This document shows positions 15,839 to 24,820 of a DNA stretch of 35,564 bases, piece by piece. The translations under genes were made by a program, and so were the position numbers. The first letter of the stretch is position 1. Every line of letters starts with the position of its first letter. The notes under the pieces are model-generated. The model made no database searches, had not been told where the DNA came from, and worked only from the letters and a program-made list of their open reading frames with translations. Origin of the DNA: JBAXEO01 sp964541375 (GTDB taxonomy: Bacteria > Actinomycetota > Coriobacteriia > Anaerosomatales > JAAXUF01); the NCBI GenBank assembly GCA_964541375.1, contig CAZIPT010000019.1, positions 1 to 35,564 of the forward strand, given 5' to 3'.

Positions 15839-17224
15839 ATGGACCCGAAGCAACGCAACTACCTGTTGCTCGCGCTCTGCGCGATCCTGGTGATCGGATC
15901 GTGGGTGCTCTTTGTGCCCCCGAACAAGAAGATCACGCAGGGCCTCGACATCCAGGGAGGGCTCTCGGTCATCCTGACGGCGAAGCCGCGCGCGGGACAG
16001 GCGCTGACCACCGCCGACATGGACCGCGCCGAACTCATCGTGCGCAACCGCGTCGACAAACTGGGTGCGTCTGAGACGAGCATCCAGCGTCAGGGCAGCG
16101 ACTCGATCCTGGTCCAGATTCCCGGGATCAAGAATGCCGAGGAAGCGCTCAAGGTCATCGGCTCGACCGGACAGCTCGAGTTCGTGGAGGTCGCGTCGAT
16201 CACCGACAGCGCCACCGTGGCTGCGCTTCGTGCGGGCAGCGACAATGTCACCGTCACGGCGGGCACCTACAAGCCCTTCATGACCGGTGAGGTCGTCAAG
16301 AGCGCGGCGGTTTCGCAGAACAGCTCGACCGGCCAGATCGAGGTCAACATCACGATGAGCCCGGAGGGCTCCAAGGTCTGGGCTGACGCGACCACGCGTA
16401 TGGCACCCATCTCGAAGGGCGGCACGTCGCCCACCGGCGAGCAGGTCGCGATCGTGCTTGACGGGGTGGTGAAGTCGGCACCGAGTGTCAACGAGCCGAT
16501 CACCGGCGGTCAGACCGCCATCTCCGGCAAGTTCACCGCCACCGACGCCAAGAACCTCAAGACCGTGCTCGAGACCGGTGCGCTGCCGGTCACGCTCGAG
16601 CCCGTCGACACCCGGGTAGTCGGTCCCACGCTGGGCCAGGACTCGCTGCGTCAGGGCGTGCTCGCCGCGCTCGTCGGACTCGCGCTCGTCGCGATCTACC
16701 TCATCGCCTTCTACCGCGGGCTCGGGGTCATCTCCGTGGTCTCGCTGCTGGTCTTCTCGTCGATGTTCCTGGGCCTGCTCGCGGGGCTCTCGATGTTCGG
16801 CCTCTTCGCGCTCTCGCTGCCGGGTATCGCGGGTATCGTGCTGACGATCGGCCTGGCGGCTGACTCCTCGATCCTGATCAACGAGCGCGTGCAGGAAGAG
16901 ATAGGGCTCGGCAAGACCTACCGCTCGGCTGCCGCGTCGGGCACCAAGCACGCAATCGGTACGAGTGTCGACGCCGACCTCGTGACGTTCGTCTCGGCGC
17001 TGGCGCTCTTCACGTTTGCCATCGGCCCGGTCCGCGGGTTCGCCCTCACGCTCATGCTGGGTATCGTGTGCGACCTGCTCATGATGCTGCTCTTCAAGCG
17101 GCCCGTGATCATGCTGCTCGCCGAGAGCATGTTCACCAAGTCCCCCGCACTGTGGGGTATTCCGAAAGAGGTAGCCAAGGTCGCACCCTCAGCAAAGAAG
17201 AAGGGGGGTGCTGTCCGTGCATAG
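15839..17224 (+). CDS. secD: protein translocase subunit SecD
   Basis: A 461-aa membrane component that uses the proton motive force to complete Sec-dependent export, in complex with SecF. An N-terminal TM (YLLLALCAILVIGSWVLFV) is followed by the signature ITQGLDIQGGLSVIL. The periplasmic-type P1 region contains RNRVDKLGASETSIQRQG and LVQIPGIKNAEEA. A hydrophobic C-terminal half follows with about five TMs, including GLAADSSILINERVQEE and KHAIGTSVDADLVTF. AAGGA lies 10 nt before the ATG, and a second AGGAG sits almost on it. The 3' end overlaps the secF start. Confidence 0.96.
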   Translation: MDPKQRNYLLLALCAILVIGSWVLFVPPNKKITQGLDIQGGLSVILTAKPRAGQALTTADMDRAELIVRNRVDKLGASETSIQRQGSDSILVQIPGIKNAEEALKVIGSTGQLEFVEVASITDSATVAALRAGSDNVTVTAGTYKPFMTGEVVKSAAVSQNSSTGQIEVNITMSPEGSKVWADATTRMAPISKGGTSPTGEQVAIVLDGVVKSAPSVNEPITGGQTAISGKFTATDAKNLKTVLETGALPVTLEPVDTRVVGPTLGQDSLRQGVLAALVGLALVAIYLIAFYRGLGVISVVSLLVFSSMFLGLLAGLSMFGLFALSLPGIAGIVLTIGLAADSSILINERVQEEIGLGKTYRSAAASGTKHAIGTSVDADLVTFVSALALFTFAIGPVRGFALTLMLGIVCDLLMMLLFKRPVIMLLAESMFTKSPALWGIPKEVAKVAPSAKKKGGAVRA

Positions 17225-18131
17225 GAAGTTCAACATCGACTTCATGGGCAACCGCCGCATCATGTTCGCCGTCTCGGCGGTACTGCTCGTCATCGCGATT
17301 GCAGCTCTTGGCTTCCGCGGCCTGAAGTTCGGCGTGGAGTTCACCGGCGGCACCGTCATCAATGTCGTCAACGCGCAGAACGTCACCATCGAGCAGATGC
17401 GCAAAGCGTTCGCCGATTCGGGAATCGCCAACGCGCAGGTTCAGGAGAGCACCATCCGCGGAGTGCGCGGATTCATCGTGCGTACCGAGGTGACCGATCC
17501 CAAGGTCGCCAACGCAGACACGGCGAAGGTAGCCACCATCACCAAGCTTCCGAGCGGTGAGTTCCAGGTGACGACGATCGGTCCCGGCTGGGGCAAGAAC
17601 GTCACCAACAAGGCGCTCCTTGCGCTGGCGGTTTCGATCCTTGCGATCCTTCTGTACGTCTCGCTGAGGTTCGAGTACAAGATGTCGGTCACCGCCGTCG
17701 TGGCGCTGGTCCACGACATCCTGATCACGCTCGGCATCTACGCCCTCGTGGGCTGGGAAATCAGTCCTAACGTGATCGCCGCGCTCCTGGCGATTCTCGG
17801 CTACTCGCTCTACGACACGATCGTGGTGTTTCACCGCATCAAGGAGAACTCTCAGGGCCTCGTGAAGCAGTCGTTCATGAGCATGGCCAACGAGTCGATC
17901 AACGAGGTCCTGGTGCGCTCGCTCAACACCACCTTCTCGTCGCTCATCCCCGTGGTTGTGCTGCTGTTCTTCGGCGGCTCCACACTCAAGGACTACGCGC
18001 TCGCCCTGACCATCGGTCTGGCAGTCGGCGCCTACTCCTCCATCGGCGTCGCCGCACCGCTCTTCGCCATGTGGAAGGAGCGCGAGCCGAAGTACGCCGC
18101 GCTTGCCAAGAAGTTCGCGAAGGCCTCATAG
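17217..18131 (+). CDS. secF: protein translocase subunit SecF
   Basis: A 304-aa partner of SecD. The first TM (IMFAVSAVLLVIAIAALGF) is followed by the SecF signature FGVEFTGGTVINV. A soluble loop with IRGVRGFIVRTEV comes next. The hydrophobic C-terminal half contains AALLAILGYSLYDTIVVFHRIKEN and NESINEVLVRSLNTTF, the conserved SecF motifs. Two GTG starts are possible, at 17208 and 17217. I choose 17217 because the purine run AAGGGGGG then has normal spacing, and MHRKFNID resembles other SecF starts. It overlaps secD by 8 bases. Confidence 0.95.
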   Translation: MHRKFNIDFMGNRRIMFAVSAVLLVIAIAALGFRGLKFGVEFTGGTVINVVNAQNVTIEQMRKAFADSGIANAQVQESTIRGVRGFIVRTEVTDPKVANADTAKVATITKLPSGEFQVTTIGPGWGKNVTNKALLALAVSILAILLYVSLRFEYKMSVTAVVALVHDILITLGIYALVGWEISPNVIAALLAILGYSLYDTIVVFHRIKENSQGLVKQSFMSMANESINEVLVRSLNTTFSSLIPVVVLLFFGGSTLKDYALALTIGLAVGAYSSIGVAAPLFAMWKEREPKYAALAKKFAKAS

Positions 18132-18160
18132 ATCACGCTCGGAATCACATGAAACGCTTC

Positions 18161-18192
18161 GACGGGGCCGGCACACACGTGTCGGCCCCGTC
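18161..18192 (+). terminator. GC-rich hairpin after secF
   Basis: The arms 18161-18173 (GACGGGGCCGGCA) and 18180-18192 (TGTCGGCCCCGTC) pair over 13 positions with one G-U pair and a 6-nt loop. No T-run follows, as is common for terminators in high-GC actinobacteria. The recJ -10 element begins 4 nt after it. Confidence 0.6.
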
Positions 18193-18195
18193 CGC

Positions 18196-18201
18196 TAGGA
18201 T
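18196..18201 (+). promoter_or_regulatory. -10 element close to the recJ start
   Basis: TAGGAT ends 6 nt before the recJ ATG, which is compatible with a leaderless transcript. The AGGA inside it could also serve as a Shine-Dalgarno on a longer mRNA, so the call is ambiguous. Confidence 0.35.
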
Positions 18202-18207
18202 GAGGCC

Positions 18208-21200
18208 ATGACGAAACCTTGCGCCGACACCCCCTGGTCACTCCTCCCGGCCGACGCGCCAACGGTCGATGCGCTCGCTAGTGAAACCGGCCTCTCGCAC
18301 ACCACGGCGCGCGTGTTCGTCGCACGTGGCATCTCCACGGCCGAGGAAGTCGAGCACTTCCTCTCGCCGAGCCTCGCCCGTGACTGGGTGTCGCCATCGC
18401 TCATACCCGGCATGACCGATGGCGCCCAAAGAGTCGCCGAGGCGGTCCGTGCCGGCAAGCACATCGTGGTCTTTGGCGACTTCGACCTCGATGGCGTCTC
18501 GTCCAGTGCCGTGGCGGCTCGGGGGCTCGCCGCGATGGGGGCCACGGTGAGTGCGATCGTCCCGCACCGCTTCAACGAGGGCTACGGGCTCTCGACGGCC
18601 GCCATCGAGCGGATACTGCAGCTCAAGCCCGGCCTGGTCGTCACGGTCGACTGCGGCATATCCTCGGGACCGGAGGTCACCGTACTCGCCGAGCACGGCG
18701 TCGACGTCGTCATCACCGACCACCACGAGCCCGGCGACCTTTTGCCGCAGGGCGTGCCGGTCGCAGACCCCAAGCTCGACCCCGAGAACTGCCCGTCGTG
18801 CGACCTGTCCGGCGCTGGGGTCGCACTCAAGCTCGTGCAGGCCGTCGGTGGGCTTCTCGGCTTCCCGGATGCGTGGCGCGACCTGACCGACCTCGCCACG
18901 CTCGGCACCATCGCCGACATCGTCCCGTTGACCGCCGAGAACCGCGCGCTGGTCGCAGACGGCATCCACCGCATGCGCACCAGGCCACGCCCTTCGCTCG
19001 CGTCGCTTGCGGCCATCGGAGGGGTCACGCCGGACGCGTTGTCTTCCGACAACGTCGCCTTCGTGCTCGCACCGCGGCTCAACGCCGCCGGCCGCATGGC
19101 CGACCCACAGCTCGCACTCGACCTCCTGATGACCGACGATCCCGCTCGCGCAGAGGAGCTCTCTGCCGGTCTCGACGAACTCAACCGCTTGCGGCAGGCC
19201 GCCGAGGCCGATCTCGCCGAGGCGGCAATCGCGCAGGCCGAGCGCACCTACCACGGAGAGCGTGCACTGCTCGTGGCGGGGGAGGGTTGGCACGAGGGCG
19301 TCAAGGGCATCGTCGCCTCGCGTCTCACCAACCTCTTCGGCGTGCCCACGATCGTGCTCACCATAGAAGACGGCGTCGCTCTGGGCAGCGGCCGCTCCGT
19401 GGGCAGCGTGGACCTGTTCCGCGCCCTTGAATCCTGCGATGGGCTGCTGACGCGCTTTGGCGGTCACGCCGCGGCCGTCGGCTGCGCGCTGCCAGCCGAT
19501 CAGATCGACGCCTTTCGCGAGTGCCTTCTCGGATACCTTGAGACCCTGCCGGCCGAGCAGTTCGCAACCGCGAAGCGTGTCGACGCCGAGGTCGAGCTGT
19601 CTGACATCAGCGTGGAGCTGGGCGCCGAGTTCGCGCTCATGGAGCCGTTCGGGCACGGGAACCGCACGCCGCTGCTGGTGTCGTGCGGAGTCTTCATGAA
19701 CGGGCGGCAGCGCGTGGGCAAACTTGGCAACCACTACAAGTTCACGGCGTATGACGGCGTGGCGAGCGTACCCGCTATCTCATTCCGCTGTCCCAACGTA
19801 GACGATCTGCTCAGCCACGAGACCGCGGTCGATTTGGTGTTCGAGGCCACGGTCGACGAGTGGCGCGGCCGTACCAGGGTGCAACTGCGGGTCCGAGACG
19901 TGCATCCGCGTACCGCGCACTCCGACGCGCCCGCCTACGAGCTGGTGGAGGACCTCTTCGCCAAGGCCGACGCGATCCTGGCGCGCGAGGAGTACGCCGG
20001 CATCGAAGAGGCGGCCTCGTTCCACACGAAGCTGGCGGGGGTGACGTTCGAGGGCCGTCAAGACGTGCTGGAGCGTCTCTCGGCGGGCGCTCCGCTCCGG
20101 CTCGAGCGCCAGCCCCTCAACGAGTTCGATCCCAACGCGTGCGCTCTCTTCGATCCTACGGGCAATCAGGTCGGCTTCTTCAACCGCCGGCTTGCGGCTG
20201 CACTCGCTCCCTCAATCGACGCGGGCGTCGCCTACGACGTAGAGGTCACCGATGTCACCGGTGGCGAGGAAGGGCGCTCACTGGGCGTGAACGTGCTCGT
20301 CGCCCGCCGCGACGCCAGCCGCGCCGAGGAGGACCGCGACGAGCAGCGTGCCGCCCGCAGAGCCGAGCTCTCGCAGATGACCGCCGAGGGGCTCGATGCC
20401 GTACTCACCGCGAGCTTCATCGGCGACCGCGCGCTGCACGACGCACAGTCCACCGCGCTCGCGCACCTTTCTCGGGGCGAGAGCACGCTCTGCGTCATGG
20501 CCACCGGTCGAGGAAAGTCGCTGATCTTCCACCTGCACGCGGCGCGTACGGCCTTGCGGCACGGACGGGCCAGCGTGTTCGTCTACCCGCTGCGCGCGCT
20601 CGTCGCCGACCAGGCGTTCCACCTCGAGGAGGTCTTCGCCGAGGTCGGGCTCGCGGTGCGCACCGTCACCGGCGAGACCAGCTTGCCCGATCGCGACGAC
20701 GCCTTCGCCGCACTCAAGGCAGGAACGCTTGACGTCGTGTTGACGACGCCGGAATTCCTGCATCTCTACTCCTCGCGCTTCGCGGACAGCGGACGGATAG
20801 GCTTCTTGGTCGTTGACGAGGCGCACCACGTCGGCATGGCACGTGCGGGTCATCGGCCCGCCTATGCTCGCCTCGGCGAGGCCGCCGAGGTGCTCGGCAG
20901 TCCCACAGTCCTCGCGGTGACCGCGACCGCCGACACAGCGACCGCAGACGCGATCAGGGAGCTTCTCGGCGTGACCGCCGTCGTGCTGGACCCCACCGTA
21001 CGCGAGAACCTCGAGGTCGTGGACCAGCGCGACGCGCAGGACAAGGACGGCTACCTTGCGGCGCTTGTCGCCAAAGGTGGAAAGACGGTCATCTATGTGA
21101 ACTCGCGCGAGCAGTCGGTCAAGCTCGCGCGGATGTTGCGCAAGCGCGTTCCCGACGTCGCCATGCGAACCGCGTTCTACAACGGCGGTCTCGCGCGCTC

Positions 21201-21840
21201 GGCGCGCCACGCGGTCGAGCGCGCGTTCCGGGCCAGCGAGGTCTCTGTCATCGTCGCCACCAGCGCGTTTGGGGAAGGCGTCAACATCCCCGATATCCGC
21301 AACGTGGTCCTCTACCACTTGCCCTTCAACGACGTCGAGTTCAACCAGATGTCCGGCCGAGCAGGCCGAGACAGTGCCCAAGCCCGCGTCCACCTGCTCT
21401 ACGGTGGCCGAGACGCCCGCATCAACGACATGATCTTGTCCTCTCTCGCCCCCAGCCGAGACGACATGGCGGCGCTCTACGTCGTCCTGCGCGATCTGGC
21501 TGTCGCCGAAGGCCCGGGCTTCGAGATAACGAATGCCGAGCTCGCAGCGCGCTGCAAGAAGGCGCAGCCCAAGTTCTCGCTCGACGAGCGAGGGGTTTCC
21601 TCGGCGCTGGGCATCTTTAAGGACCTGGGATTCGTGGTTGGGGAGGGTCATGGCGCCTATCGACGCCTCACCTTCACTCCCTCGGCGCGCAAGGTCGAGC
21701 TGGAGTCGAGCGTCCGCTACGCCGAGGGTTTGGAGGAGATCGGCGAGTTCGGACAGTTCAAGTCGTGGGCGCTGACAGCGGAATCCGACGACCTTCTTGC
21801 TCGGTTCAACCGTCCGATTCTGCCGACCGCTGTACACTAG
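18208..21840 (+). CDS. recJ: RecJ exonuclease fused to HIRAN domain and RecQ-like helicase
   Basis: A 1210-aa fusion. Residues 1-560 are a complete RecJ 5'-3' single-strand exonuclease. They show GDFDLDG (90-96, usual GDYDxDG), TVDCGIS, ITDHHEP (D171 H172 H173), LGTIADIVPL, RLNAAGRM, the DHHA1 segment with RFGGHAAAVGCAL, and an OB fold. Residues about 611-690 look like a HIRAN domain (LERQPLNEFDPNACALFD, then QVGFFNRRLAAALAP). Residues about 735-1100 are an SF2 RecQ-like helicase: ATGRGKS (765-771), DEAHH (870-874), AVTATAD, YVNSREQS, ATSAFGEGVNIPD and QMSGRAGRD (near 1048-1055). The C-terminus is winged-helix-like and lacks the RecQ zinc cysteines. In E. coli, RecQ unwinding feeds RecJ resection, and here both activities would sit in one chain. 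Known: the families. Inferred: the joint function. Confidence 0.93.
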   Translation: MTKPCADTPWSLLPADAPTVDALASETGLSHTTARVFVARGISTAEEVEHFLSPSLARDWVSPSLIPGMTDGAQRVAEAVRAGKHIVVFGDFDLDGVSSSAVAARGLAAMGATVSAIVPHRFNEGYGLSTAAIERILQLKPGLVVTVDCGISSGPEVTVLAEHGVDVVITDHHEPGDLLPQGVPVADPKLDPENCPSCDLSGAGVALKLVQAVGGLLGFPDAWRDLTDLATLGTIADIVPLTAENRALVADGIHRMRTRPRPSLASLAAIGGVTPDALSSDNVAFVLAPRLNAAGRMADPQLALDLLMTDDPARAEELSAGLDELNRLRQAAEADLAEAAIAQAERTYHGERALLVAGEGWHEGVKGIVASRLTNLFGVPTIVLTIEDGVALGSGRSVGSVDLFRALESCDGLLTRFGGHAAAVGCALPADQIDAFRECLLGYLETLPAEQFATAKRVDAEVELSDISVELGAEFALMEPFGHGNRTPLLVSCGVFMNGRQRVGKLGNHYKFTAYDGVASVPAISFRCPNVDDLLSHETAVDLVFEATVDEWRGRTRVQLRVRDVHPRTAHSDAPAYELVEDLFAKADAILAREEYAGIEEAASFHTKLAGVTFEGRQDVLERLSAGAPLRLERQPLNEFDPNACALFDPTGNQVGFFNRRLAAALAPSIDAGVAYDVEVTDVTGGEEGRSLGVNVLVARRDASRAEEDRDEQRAARRAELSQMTAEGLDAVLTASFIGDRALHDAQSTALAHLSRGESTLCVMATGRGKSLIFHLHAARTALRHGRASVFVYPLRALVADQAFHLEEVFAEVGLAVRTVTGETSLPDRDDAFAALKAGTLDVVLTTPEFLHLYSSRFADSGRIGFLVVDEAHHVGMARAGHRPAYARLGEAAEVLGSPTVLAVTATADTATADAIRELLGVTAVVLDPTVRENLEVVDQRDAQDKDGYLAALVAKGGKTVIYVNSREQSVKLARMLRKRVPDVAMRTAFYNGGLARSARHAVERAFRASEVSVIVATSAFGEGVNIPDIRNVVLYHLPFNDVEFNQMSGRAGRDSAQARVHLLYGGRDARINDMILSSLAPSRDDMAALYVVLRDLAVAEGPGFEITNAELAARCKKAQPKFSLDERGVSSALGIFKDLGFVVGEGHGAYRRLTFTPSARKVELESSVRYAEGLEEIGEFGQFKSWALTAESDDLLARFNRPILPTAVH
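21833..21838 (+). promoter_or_regulatory. -10 element upstream of rel
   Basis: TACACT overlaps the first base of the recJ stop codon and lies 38 nt before the rel TTG. No good -35 is seen. The rel gene may therefore have its own promoter inside the end of recJ. Confidence 0.4.
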
Positions 21841-21876
21841 TCACTTGCATCCGCAACGCAGCGTGAAGGAACGAGA

Positions 21877-24093
21877 TTGCCGGCCACCCTCGAACAGATA
21901 GAAGCGCAGGTCAGGGCCTATAACCCTGACGCTGACCTCACCGGCCTCGACGAGGCCTTCGACTTCGCTGGACTCGCGCACGAGGGGCAGAGCCGCAAGA
22001 GTGGCGAGCCGTTCGTCAACCACCCGATCGAGGTCGCGCTCATTCTCGCCGAACTCCATATGGACACGGCCACGCTCAAAGCAGCGCTGTTGCACGACGT
22101 GGTCGAGGACTCCGACGTCTCGCTCGAAGAGATCCGTAAGCGCTTTGGCGATGAGGTTGCCGACCTGGTCGACGGCGTTACCAAGCTTGGCAAGATCGAG
22201 TTCGAGTCTCTCTCGGAGGCGCAGTCCAACAACCTTCGCAAGATGCTCATCGCGATGGCCAAAGACATCCGGGTCATCCTCATCAAGCTCGCCGACCGGC
22301 TGCACAACATGCGCACGCTGGCAGCGCTGCCCGAGGCTCGGCGCCTCGACAAGGCGCGCGAAACTATGGAGATCTACGCGCCCCTCGCGCACCGCTTGGG
22401 CATCTCAAGCATCAAGTGGGAGCTCGAGGACCTGGCCTTCTACTACCTGGAGCCTCACAAGTTCCACCAGGTCTCTCGGATGGTCGCCGAAAGCCGAGAG
22501 GCCCGCGAGGCATACCTTGCCGAGGTGATAGCGCAGCTGAAGGACGAGCTCTCCGAGGTCGGGATCGTCGCCAAGATATCGGGTCGCCCCAAGCATCTCT
22601 ACAGCGTCTACCAGAAGATGACCCAGAAGGGCAAAGACTTCAACGAGATCCACGACCTCATCGCCCTGCGGGTGATTGTCGATTCGGTCAAGGACGTCTA
22701 CGGCGCTCTGGGCACCGTGCACTCTATCTGGAAGCCGATGCCGGGGCGATTCAAAGACTACGTGGCCATGCCCAAGTTCAACATGTACCAGTCGCTGCAC
22801 ACGACGGTCATCGGCCCCTCGGGCAGCCCCCTGGAGATCCAGATCCGCTCCGAGGACATGCACAGAACCGCCGAGTACGGCGTGGCAGCGCACTGGCGCT
22901 ACAAGGAGGGCCTGCGCGGCGACGACGCCTTTGACGAACGGTTGGCGTGGCTGAGGCAGATGCTTGAATGGCAGACGGAACTCAAGGACCCGCGTGAGTT
23001 CATGGAGGCCCTGAAGATCGACCTCTTCGAAGAGGAGGTCTTCGTCTTCAGCCCCAAAGGTGATGTGATAAGCCTCAAGCGCGGGTCGACCCCTATCGAT
23101 TTCGCCTACGCGATCCACACCGAGGTCGGCAACCATTGCGTGGGAGCTAAGGTCAACGGGTCGATCGTGCCACTCGGCTACGAGTTGCAGATGGGGGACC
23201 GCATCGAGGTACTGACCAACAAGAACTCCCGCCCTTCGCGGGACTGGCTCAACATCGTCAAGACCTCCTCGGCCAAGAGCAAGATTCGCAACTTCTTCTC
23301 TAAGGTGACCAGGGAAGATGACCTCGTCAGAGGGCGGGATGAGCTGGCCAAGGTGATGCGAAAGCACGGCCTGGGAATCGGCAGCAAGACCGCCGAGAAG
23401 GCCATCGAGGCCGTCTCCAAGGAGATGAACTACGCGCACTCGGATGACATCCTGGCCGCCATCGGTGCCGGGAAGATCTCGGCGAAACAGGTGGGAACGA
23501 AGCTTCTCAAGCTGATGGCGAAAGATGGCGAAGTATCTAAGCCTGAACCTGAGGTTGAGGAATTTACCCTGGACAAGCCGATGGTCGCTCCGCGCGCGCA
23601 TCGGCGTAAGAGCGGCGGTGGCGTCAAGGTCAAGGGCATCGACGACGTGCTGGTGCGTCTGGCCCGCTGCTGCACCCCGGTTCCGGGCGACAAGATCATC
23701 GGATTCGTGACCAGGGGACGCGGCGTTTCGGTCCATCGCATCGACTGCCCCAACGCGACTGAGCTCCTCGGCGCCCCCGAGCGGATCATCGAAGTGGAGT
23801 GGGACCTGGGGACCAACACCACCTTCCAGGTCGAGATCTTCGTCGAGGCGCTCGATAGGCTGCGGCTTCTGCAGGATGTGACGGCCGCGTTGGCGGAGTC
23901 AGGCGTCAACATCCTGGCGTCCTCGACCTCCACGCATAAGGACGGCTTGGTCGACATGCGCTTTCTGTTCGAGTTGGGAGACCTGACGCGGCTCGATTCG
24001 GTTCTCCGGGAGGTCCGCGGCACCGAGGGCGTATTTGAGGCTCGTCGCATGATGTCGGGTGAGGCCACGCAGCGCCGGCGCGGCGATCGCTGA
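21877..24093 (+). CDS. rel: bifunctional (p)ppGpp synthetase/hydrolase
   Basis: A 738-aa RelA/SpoT homologue that makes and degrades the alarmone (p)ppGpp. The hydrolase domain is complete: HEGQSRKSGEPFVNHPIEV, then LLHDVVED with H73 D74. The synthetase domain has RPKHLYSVYQKM, HDLIALRVIV and MPGRFKDYVAMPKFNMYQSL. The RFKD form (R291-D294) is typical of bifunctional enzymes, in contrast to the EFDD of RelA. The TGS domain (VFVFSPKGDVISLKRGSTPI), a zinc-finger/conserved-cysteine region (LARCCTPVPGD...HRIDCPNA) and a C-terminal ACT domain follow. The start is TTG at 21877 with GAAGGA 6 nt upstream. The apt gene usually found between recJ and rel is absent. Confidence 0.96.
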   Translation: MPATLEQIEAQVRAYNPDADLTGLDEAFDFAGLAHEGQSRKSGEPFVNHPIEVALILAELHMDTATLKAALLHDVVEDSDVSLEEIRKRFGDEVADLVDGVTKLGKIEFESLSEAQSNNLRKMLIAMAKDIRVILIKLADRLHNMRTLAALPEARRLDKARETMEIYAPLAHRLGISSIKWELEDLAFYYLEPHKFHQVSRMVAESREAREAYLAEVIAQLKDELSEVGIVAKISGRPKHLYSVYQKMTQKGKDFNEIHDLIALRVIVDSVKDVYGALGTVHSIWKPMPGRFKDYVAMPKFNMYQSLHTTVIGPSGSPLEIQIRSEDMHRTAEYGVAAHWRYKEGLRGDDAFDERLAWLRQMLEWQTELKDPREFMEALKIDLFEEEVFVFSPKGDVISLKRGSTPIDFAYAIHTEVGNHCVGAKVNGSIVPLGYELQMGDRIEVLTNKNSRPSRDWLNIVKTSSAKSKIRNFFSKVTREDDLVRGRDELAKVMRKHGLGIGSKTAEKAIEAVSKEMNYAHSDDILAAIGAGKISAKQVGTKLLKLMAKDGEVSKPEPEVEEFTLDKPMVAPRAHRRKSGGGVKVKGIDDVLVRLARCCTPVPGDKIIGFVTRGRGVSVHRIDCPNATELLGAPERIIEVEWDLGTNTTFQVEIFVEALDRLRLLQDVTAALAESGVNILASSTSTHKDGLVDMRFLFELGDLTRLDSVLREVRGTEGVFEARRMMSGEATQRRRGDR

Positions 24094-24731
24094 TGCGGAT
24101 CTCGCGCCTGGTGCTCGGAGCGCTCGAGACAAACTGCTGGGTACTCTCGGACGGGGTCGGCGGTCCGGTCATCGTCGTCGACCCGGCGGACGACTACGCT
24201 CGCATCTTGGCCGAGGTGGGCGATGACCGAGTGGAGTCAGTAGTCTTGACGCACGGCCACTTCGACCATCTGGGCGCAGTCACGGCGTTGCTCGCCCATA
24301 CCGGGGCTAAGCTGCTGGTACATCATGACGATGCGGCGGCAATCACTTCGGCCGAGGGTACGGGCGGTGCCGCATTCGGTTTCTCGGCAATCGCGCCCGC
24401 GGCAGACCGGCTCCTTTCTGACGGCGATGAGATCGTGGCCGGCGCATTGACCCTCAGCGTGCTCCACACCCCCGGCCACACGCCTGGCGGGATCTGCCTC
24501 TTCGCGACCGGCGACGAGGACGGGGCGCCACAGCTCTTCTCGGGCGACACGCTCTTTGCCGGGAGCGTCGGTCGCACCGATTTCCCGGGCGGAGACGGCC
24601 GCGCGCTCGCGCGTTCGATCGCCGAGAAACTCGCGCCCCTGCCCGCGGATACGGTCGTCCACCCCGGCCACGGACCCGACACCACGATTGGCCGCGAACG
24701 TCGGCTGAACCCCTTCTTTCCCAGGGCCTGA
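24093..24731 (+). CDS. metallo-beta-lactamase-fold hydrolase (glyoxalase II-like)
   Basis: A 212-aa MBL-fold protein. The metal motif THGHFDH gives H54-x-H56-x-D58-H59. Further ligands are H in HTPGHTPGG, D in FSGDTLFAGSVGRTDFPGGD, and H in VHPGHGPDTTIG. The layout and length fit the small glyoxalase II/YcbL-like group that often accompanies rel and hisS in Gram-positive genomes. Hydrolysis of a thioester or similar is likely, but the substrate is unknown. Its ATG overlaps the rel stop (TGATG), so it is in the rel operon. Confidence 0.93.
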   Translation: MRISRLVLGALETNCWVLSDGVGGPVIVVDPADDYARILAEVGDDRVESVVLTHGHFDHLGAVTALLAHTGAKLLVHHDDAAAITSAEGTGGAAFGFSAIAPAADRLLSDGDEIVAGALTLSVLHTPGHTPGGICLFATGDEDGAPQLFSGDTLFAGSVGRTDFPGGDGRALARSIAEKLAPLPADTVVHPGHGPDTTIGRERRLNPFFPRA

Positions 24732-24768
24732 CTAACCGATCGCCGAGGCCTTTGGGCCGCTCGCGCTG

Positions 24769-24786
24769 GTGTGACGCCCGTCACAC
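24769..24786. promoter_or_regulatory. perfect CRP/GlxR-type palindrome upstream of the cytochrome gene
   Basis: GTGTGACG-CC-CGTCACAC is an uninterrupted 18-bp palindrome. It matches exactly TGTGA-N6-TCACA, the consensus for cAMP-receptor-type regulators such as E. coli CRP, GlxR and mycobacterial CRP. It lies 38 bases after the MBL gene and about 195 bases before the likely cytochrome start. Binding by such a regulator is inferred. Confidence 0.6.
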
Positions 24787-24820
24787 AGCTGTTGCCGGCG
24801 CAGAAAACACCAGCTCAAAC

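Noticed and set aside
18238..19734. 498-aa minus-strand open frame (and 519 aa at 20278-21837)
   Set aside because: Both are antisense to the strongly conserved recJ-helicase frame, with no recognisable motif or RBS.
22405..23736. 443-aa minus-strand frame, and similar frames at 15779-16951 and 32263-33564
   Set aside because: Antisense shadows of rel, secD and aspS, which have clear family motifs in the sense frame.
24732..24768. Terminator after the MBL gene
   Set aside because: GGCC-TTT-GGGCC is short and has no T-run. Not convincing.
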